From positions 27,564,743-27,628,742 of the forward strand of contig CM028333.1 of NCBI GenBank assembly GCA_016647705.1: a stretch of DNA of 64,000 nucleotides, given 5' to 3'. A model generated the notes under the pieces. It was given only the letters and a program-made list of their open reading frames with translations. It was not told where the DNA came from and made no database searches. Both the position numbers and the translations under genes were made by a program. The stretch is from Eucommia ulmoides (taxonomy: Eukaryota; Streptophyta; Magnoliopsida; Garryales; Eucommiaceae). Positions 58,124-64,000 of this stretch are shown piece by piece; positions within the stretch are counted from its first letter, which is position 1; the number at the start of each line of letters is the position of its first letter.

Positions 58124-61100
58124 CTCGCTGAAGAATTTCTCAAATGAAGCTGAGCAGCCCAATCCGGACTCTCCTGCTGAATCCGATTCATTTCTTCAGA
58201 CCCCGAAAACAGGTCCTCCATTTTCATACGTTTTGGTTTTGGTTTCATAATTTTGTATAGTTTGAATGCTTGATATTATCTTCTAATCAATAAGCTGGGG
58301 TTTTGGTTAGGGTTTATATTTTTCGTAATTATTCATAATTTTTAGCTATCCTTTAGCGTTGGAAATAGGATTTTATTCTGAGCATTTCGGGCTAATCTTT
58401 AAGCCAGGATTGAGGGTTTTAAGCTCACTGTATTTGATTTTAGATTGGGGTAGAAAAAATGTCTTCATGAATCAGCTAAGGCATCTTCATTTCAGGTTAA
58501 TGTTTCTCTCTATATATTTTAGCTTTTCATTACACATTTTTAAGTCTCTTATTGCGCTACCGGAGCTACGAAGCTAGGACAACCAACTGCAATCAAACTG
58601 AATAAGTTCTTTGTTTTAGGTTTAGAGTATTGATTTGGGCACCTAAAATAAAGATTGTGATATGTTGGATCATTTTATTCAGCTAATTTTGGTTGAAGCA
58701 GTGTTCTGAAGCTATGTTTAGACTAGAACATCTTAGCTGGTTTTGGTTTGTCTTCAAGTACCACTGATCTCCATCAGAAATGATACCATTCTATTTGCGT
58801 TAATGATTGTTTAAAACTGAATATAATTCATCTTGGAGAGTGACAGGTAGGAGTCTGAATGGTCGCTGAACGATGTAGAACTATTTGTGTGTTTGTGACA
58901 TTTCTTTCTCTCTTTCTGTCCAGGTATGGCATATGGACGGATATATGGAATCTCAAGAAATACTACAAGGAGTGACATTCTCCATATGTTAGAAGGGTCT
59001 AATTTGAGTCTTGATGATTTGAAGATTGATTACAACAGAAGCTACTCACCGTTGGCAATGTAATACTTTCTTTATCTATACTGTTTGTTCTATATTTAAT
59101 CATTGAGGATTAAGCCATATTCTCACCGTTGGCAATATAATGCTTTCTTTATGTATACTGTTTGTTTGCTATACTTAATCATTGAGCTATATGTGTATGA
59201 AATAACGATTCTCATACCCTTTGTTTATAGTTTCTCGTATTTTTCGTATAATCAACCAGATATTTGAGAGTTACATTGACCCACAACTTATTATAAGTCA
59301 CTTTTTCTCTTTTCTAATGTGTATTTTGTTTTTGTCAATTTCTGGAGACATATAGTTGGACCTATTAGATAGATGAAGCCATTAAGGGCGGTTGTCCTTT
59401 TGCAATTAGAGTAAAATATAGGGTTAACTGCATGTTACCCTTTTGTACTTGGACCCATTTCCATTTAACTTCCCCGTACTTTGAAAATAGGTACTCAACC
59501 CCATTGTAGTTTTGACCAAAATGCAAAAGTAATTTTTGTCAACGAAATAAATGAAAAGACCAGTTGCCCTATTTATTCTCTCTCTCTCTCGCTATATATA
59601 TATATACTCTTATAATGTCAAATTATCAATATATAAGTGGAATAAAGTGTAATATTCACTTCCTCCATCCTCTTGATTTTGATTCCAACCTTGTTCTCCC
59701 TCTAATATCCACTTGTTTGTTCGTTCCCTCCAACCATCTTGTCCAATGGAGTTTTGTATCTACTCTCTCCAAGTTGAATGCAAACTTCCCAAACAAGGTC
59801 TTACTCGCTGGTAAGATCCCCTCAACCAAAGAGATTTCTGTCACCACTCCAACTGACCTCTCTTCTCGTAATGCAATCCTTGTTGATTCTCCTAGATCAT
59901 TCGTTTTTATGGGGATTCTTGGTAAATCTCTAGGCCTTTGATTTGTTTGAATTGTAAAGGGTTGGGGCCTTGGTTGCAAACTAGCAGGTGGGACATGGAG
60001 TTTTGGGACTAAGTTGGTAGTGGCAGGGGAGGGGTAATATGGTGTGGATGTGGGGGTGTTTTTGGAGAGAGAGAAAGATAGAGTGTTTCGGTTGCACCGG
60101 CGGATCTGGCTTTTTTATGGATATATGAAGGTGACGACTGGGTCTGATAGTGGTGGTGGTGGGTCACTGAATTGTGTGGTGTGGGTATAGTGTGAGTTTA
60201 GATTTTAGAGAGAGAGAGGTAAAAGGGGGGGAAATTATGGGAGTGGTCGGCAAAGGCGCTGGTGGTAGGAGGGAGGGTGTGGTTGTGGAAGTTGCAGTGG
60301 TAAAATGGAAAGAACAATCGAAAAATGTCAAAAAAGTCGAAAAATGGAAATTACGTGTACTTTTCTTGGACTCTCATAGTTTGATGTCGATGAATCCCAC
60401 ATTGATGTTGGGCCCTTCCCCCCGGTTTTCCCTTCGTAGTGGTATGTGAAAAGTCTACCCTGCGCGTGAGGGAGTGTGTTCAATCCCATGTCACTTGTTT
60501 ACTTGATCCTAAGCTATATATAAAGCTTAGGGAGATCATCTTACACGGCGTCTTTTGAGAGTGAGTTAGGTCCATTGGGTTCCTACAAATGTGATAAGCA
60601 GTTAAGGGTAATTTTGGAATGAAAAAGTTAATTTAGTGTTTTTCGACATTGTTCATGTGCCAAATCACGCATGGCTCAATTTCCATTATGTTTAACAGAA
60701 ATTGTCCTATTTTCAGTTTCATCTAAATTGTAGGGGGGTTAAGTGCCTATTTCCAAAGTTCAGGGAAGTAAAGTGAAAATGAATCCAAGTACAAGGGGGT
60801 AAAATGCAATTAACCCTAAAATATAACTTAAAAATTTAATTAAACTATTCATTTCTTTATTCAAATAAACAATGTGTAAATTTGATTCAACCAATGGTAA
60901 TTGGAGAAATATACAAATCAATTCATAAAAAATAAGCTAACTCTTGGAATAAAATACTTTAGATAACCATAGGGGCTCGAAATTGGTTAAGTTGTTATTC
61001 TTTGTGACATACTATTTGGTGGTTAAGCAGGATGGTTCAGTTCCCTTCTAGGGCAGCTTACGATGCTGGTTTTAGGACTCTTAGCAGGAAAGGACGGCTA

Positions 61101-63556
61101 TTTAGAATGGAGAAGGTAATGATATTTTAGAGGCATTGTCATTGATAAGCGTGTGAATTTTGTAATCCTCTGAGACGTTTCAATTGCCAAAATAACTTGA
61201 CATCCTTAATTGCAGGCCGATTGCACCCAATGGGATACAATAACAACGTACAGCGGAAAGTCGGTGAGTGCAACTTTCTGATCTCGATCTATCCTTCTAT
61301 CTTTCTGATGTCCAGATTGTTTTGGGAGACTAATTATTCTGAATTTGATTATTTTGGTTCTTAAATAAATTTAGTATTTTAAATTACTTTTTGGAGGTAA
61401 TGGAATCGTATACCAATAGAAAATAGAAAGGAGTCACAGGATGGCCATTCAAAATTCAATTCATTCCATCGGAATGCAATTCTATTACTTCCAGCCAAAC
61501 ATTGTTGTTAAAGTCTTATCGAAGTTACAGCTAAAGAGTAATTTATTTTCCCATTTTGTGCCATTAATTTTGAGCAAAATTTGTGGATTGAATGTTTCTT
61601 TATTCAGCATCTACGTGGCAAGAGTTGTCTCTCAACATCAGCCTCAAGAATTTAGGGATTTTTTTTAAATTGTTTTTTTTTTGCTTGATTTCATGAATAT
61701 TTGTATGCTAATGTCGCATTTGTTTGGTGTTTCTTTATCCTTTTTTTTTTTTTTTTTGTTTTTTTTGGTTTTTCTTCCCAGAAAACATGGAACAAAAACT
61801 AAAGTGTATGTATGTATTTATGTTTTTATTGTGATCCCAGAAATTTATTGTAAAAAATTGGGAACAAAACAAAAACATATTTTTTCTTTGGTTCTTTTCC
61901 TTTTCTTCTATTTTTTTTTTTTTTTTTATGTGCTCCAAACTTCTTGGGGGAATAGAGACAAGAAAGAAAAAAAGGAGAAACACTAAACCAACGGCTCCTA
62001 AGATAGTCGACCCATATTGCATATTGAATATCTTATATATTATATGGTTCCCGAGTTATATGGCATTTTAGTTCCAGATTTAACATATGTTTGGCAACCC
62101 TGGCCAAAAACTATTGCACCCCTCTTGCAACAAAATCATGCTTGTATGTATCGATTTATCATTTGAACATATGACATCTGTGCAACTAAATATAAATATG
62201 CGATGAAATCTACTGTGTATTTTGTATGAGGACTACTGAGTTAAACTCCAATGTATGTAAACCTCATGTAATTTTATTGTTTTTCTCAGGTTCTACTGCA
62301 AGGAATTCCTCGAAATGCTGTGCCAGATGATGTAGAGCGTTTCCTTTCTGGTTGCCAGTACGACTCAACGTCCCTCCAAATATTTGTCAGGTCAATGCCA
62401 AATACATCCAATGAACTTCCCTTTTTATTTTTTATTTTATTTTATTTTTGGGGGGGATAATTGGTTAGTGCTCCCAATTAGGTGGTTGAATCTATGATTT
62501 ACCCTATTTTTATTTTGAGTATAAATACCTTCATTATGTTTTAGCCAAGATTTTAAATCGTGATATCGGGTTATGTAATGGTAACGGCTACGGTGTAGCG
62601 GTATTGAGAGTGTTCACCTGTCCGTAATGGGAATCGGCTCTAACGGTTGTGAATTTTTTAAAATCACCAGAAAACCCAAAAAAACTCAGTAGTTAAAATT
62701 GTTCTACTAACCCTTAATAAATACATTTTAATAAATATTATGACATTTAACTATATATACAACACATTTAAAATATAAAAAAAGACGCAAAATAGAAATT
62801 AAGAACTGTCGTAGTGAATAATCTTAAAAGAATAAGAGGATGCATAATTAAACTATAAAAAGAGTAAACTAAATATAAGCAAAAATTGTTTGTAGGGCTG
62901 AAATTAAACCCAATATGGGCAAAAAATTAATATATATATATATAAACTTATAGATTTGCCCGAACGGAGAAATCTCTTTGTTTTGATGAAAAAATCCGTC
63001 TAGAAATGCTTGGATTTGGCTGAAAATGGAGTGAGGGCTTGGATCTAGCCGAAAATGGAGTGGAGGAGGGCTGGATAACCTAGATCTAGCCGAAACATGG
63101 ATGGTTGGATTGGAGGAGGAATAGGAAAGGGTCAAGTGTGAGGAGAAAAGTAAGCAAAAAGAGTTGTTTGGACACAAATATGCATAATTGGCCGTAACGG
63201 ACATTAGTCGCGTTACGGGACCGTTACAGGCTGTTGGGGGTGTGAATCGGTCTGCAATCTATTTGTCAATCCGCAATGGTACCGGAGGGCCAAAAATCTG
63301 TTATGTATTGACCATCATGCTACGTAACGGCTGATACTTAAATCCCTACTTTCGATTGAAGTGAAAAGTTAGTTTTTTTGTTAAATTTAACGGAATTGCC
63401 TGAAAGATTGAAATGCCCCTAACACGTTAGATCTTTAACTTTATAACATAAATTAACTACTTAAACGAACTTTGTTTTTGATGATATAGGTATGCATTTG
63501 TCTCAGAGAGCACTATAACTTGGAATCAAGAGTTTAACAAATGCATTAAAGTTTGA
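58029..63556 (+). CDS. RRM-type RNA-binding protein, probably mitochondrial
   Basis: A spliced gene built by following frame and GT..AG sites: exons 58029-58212, 58924-59059, 61031-61115, 61216-61263, 62290-62390 and 63490-63556, giving about 206 residues. Phases agree at every junction. The start MLKMSLLRTAINGNRLIR is Arg-rich without acids, like a mitochondrial presequence. Exons 2-3 form a degenerate RRM: YGRIYGISRNTRSDIL, LSLDDLKIDYNRS and MMVQFPSRAAYDAGF. Exons 4-5 start a second RRM with VLLQGIPRNAVPDDVERFL. The family binds RNA, probably in organelles; this role is inferred. Exon 6 ends early, so the second RRM is about half length. Either a further exon was missed or the gene is partly decayed. 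ATG 57971 is rejected as the start because its frame stops after 50 codons. Confidence 0.7.
59045..59200 (+). repeat. 77-bp duplication across an exon-intron border
   Basis: CTCACCGTTGGCAATGTAAT at 59045 (end of exon 2 plus donor) is repeated at 59122 as CTCACCGTTGGCAATATAAT, and similarity continues for about 77 bp. The second copy has lost the GT donor (AT instead). Confidence 0.85.
59421..60816. mobile_element. MULE with 9-bp target duplication in intron 2
   Basis: The ends are long imperfect inverted repeats of at least 90 bp, opening GGGTTAACTGCATGTTACCC and closing with the complement (GGGGGTAAAATGCAATTAACCC). TAAAATATA stands directly outside both ends (59412-59420 and 60817-60825), a perfect 9-bp Mutator-type duplication. 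Length 1396 bp. The interior has open stretches on both strands (59564-59941 plus, 59979-59656 minus) but no transposase. It may be a non-autonomous element, possibly with captured DNA. Confidence 0.85.
61712..61998. mobile_element. Harbinger-like MITE in intron 4
   Basis: CATTTGTTTGGTGTTTC at the left pairs with the complement of GAGAAACACTAAACCAACGG at the right. TAA flanks both ends (61709-61711, 61999-62001). Poly-T tracts and an AACAAAAAC-type inner repeat fill the 287 bp. Confidence 0.6.
62545..63345. mobile_element. Inverted-repeat element in intron 5
   Basis: The left end GATTTTAAATCGTGATATCGG..TTATGTAATGGTAACGGCTA and the right end, complement of ACGTAACGGCTGATACTTAAATCC, are related inverted sequences rich in GTAACGG. 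Edges and target duplication could not be fixed. About 800 bp, non-coding. Confidence 0.45.
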
Positions 63557-64000
63557 CACCCAAATCGCTTACCCCTTTGGGGAAAAATATTTATTTGATA
63601 TGGAAAATCACAATTTTATAATAAGAAATTGATCTAATCTTTTATCCGTTTTAAATTTTATATGTGTTTTTTAATGTTTTAAGGTGTAAAGAATCAATTT
63701 TTCTGAATTAATTTTAACAGTTGACGTTTGGATTAAAAAATATTATTTTGGAGTTTTTGAAAGAAATTGATTTTGATACAAACCTTTCATGTCAAAATTG
63801 ATTGAAAATTTAGATTCTCCACCCCTTAAAGCATAAGGAAAACACACACATAAATATACATAAATGCTAAAAATGAGAGCAATTTTGTATTTTAAAATAT
63901 TGAATTTTAATGTAAAATAAGCTTTTTCTTGAAAGGAGGTAACATACTTGGGTGTGAAATCTTAATATTAAATTCTTGATTCAAAGTTATAGTTTTTTTT
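63557..64000. other. Downstream of RRM gene, no feature seen
   Basis: AT-rich. It should contain the 3' UTR if exon 6 is correct; no clear poly(A) signal can be singled out. Confidence 0.4.

Noticed and set aside
59656-59979. Minus-strand 107-codon frame that looks well composed
   Set aside because: Not called as a gene: no family recognised and it lies inside a MULE. Kept only as a possible captured fragment.

Overview
This is a repeat-dominated, AT-rich stretch of a flowering-plant nuclear genome. The evidence is spliced introns with GT..AG borders, plant LTR-retrotransposon lineages (Ty3/gypsy Tat, Athila-like and chromovirus-like; Ty1/copia SIRE-like), plant-type MITEs and an endogenous plant pararetrovirus. 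A dicot is likely; the species cannot be named from the sequence. Only one gene looks alive: a six-exon RRM-type RNA-binding protein gene with a probable mitochondrial presequence, at 58.0-63.6 kb on the plus strand. One further host gene, a secreted CAP/PR-1-like protein at 6.37-6.96 kb, is a pseudogene. No tRNA, rRNA or CRISPR was seen.

Layout. 1-6.3 kb: non-coding DNA with a Helitron 3' end (about 1003), a Mutator-like inverted-repeat element (1.64-3.29 kb), a Harbinger-like MITE (4.2-4.9 kb) and a second long-TIR element (5.84-6.23 kb). 7.5-9.1 kb: decayed 5' end of a Tat-type gypsy element. 9.09-10.45 kb: copia LTR, antisense. 10.45-22.16 kb: two head-to-tail partial copies of an endogenous caulimovirid, separated by an intergenic region that still has TATA, poly(A) and tRNA-Met primer-site signals. 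Copy 1 has no room for a reverse transcriptase. All viral frames are broken.

22.56-35.2 kb: a long Tat-type gypsy element (LTR, primer site, gag, protease, RT, two RNase H domains, integrase, antisense ORF). Its gag is interrupted by a solo LTR of an Athila-like family (25.03-26.45 kb) and by a 3.07-kb LTR-like element, D1, with a perfect 5-bp target duplication (26.60-29.67 kb). 35.2-41.95 kb: SIRE-like copia, antisense. 41.95-49.5 kb: coding-poor Athila-like element whose 3' LTR carries an inverted D copy (D2) and a 535-bp hAT MITE with a perfect 8-bp target duplication. 49.7-56.4 kb: chromovirus-like element with a palindromic pair of LTR fragments at its 5' side, a Harbinger-like MITE, a 642-bp tandem duplication and a complete 3' LTR. 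56.4-57.0 kb: copia RNase H remnant.

Insertion order can be read from the nesting. D1 and the Athila-like solo LTR entered the Tat gag, D2 and the hAT MITE entered an Athila-like LTR, and three TEs entered introns of the RRM gene without touching its splice sites. The retroelements and viral copies have stops or frameshifts wherever coding can be judged, so the region behaves as old, silenced intergenic DNA beside one gene.
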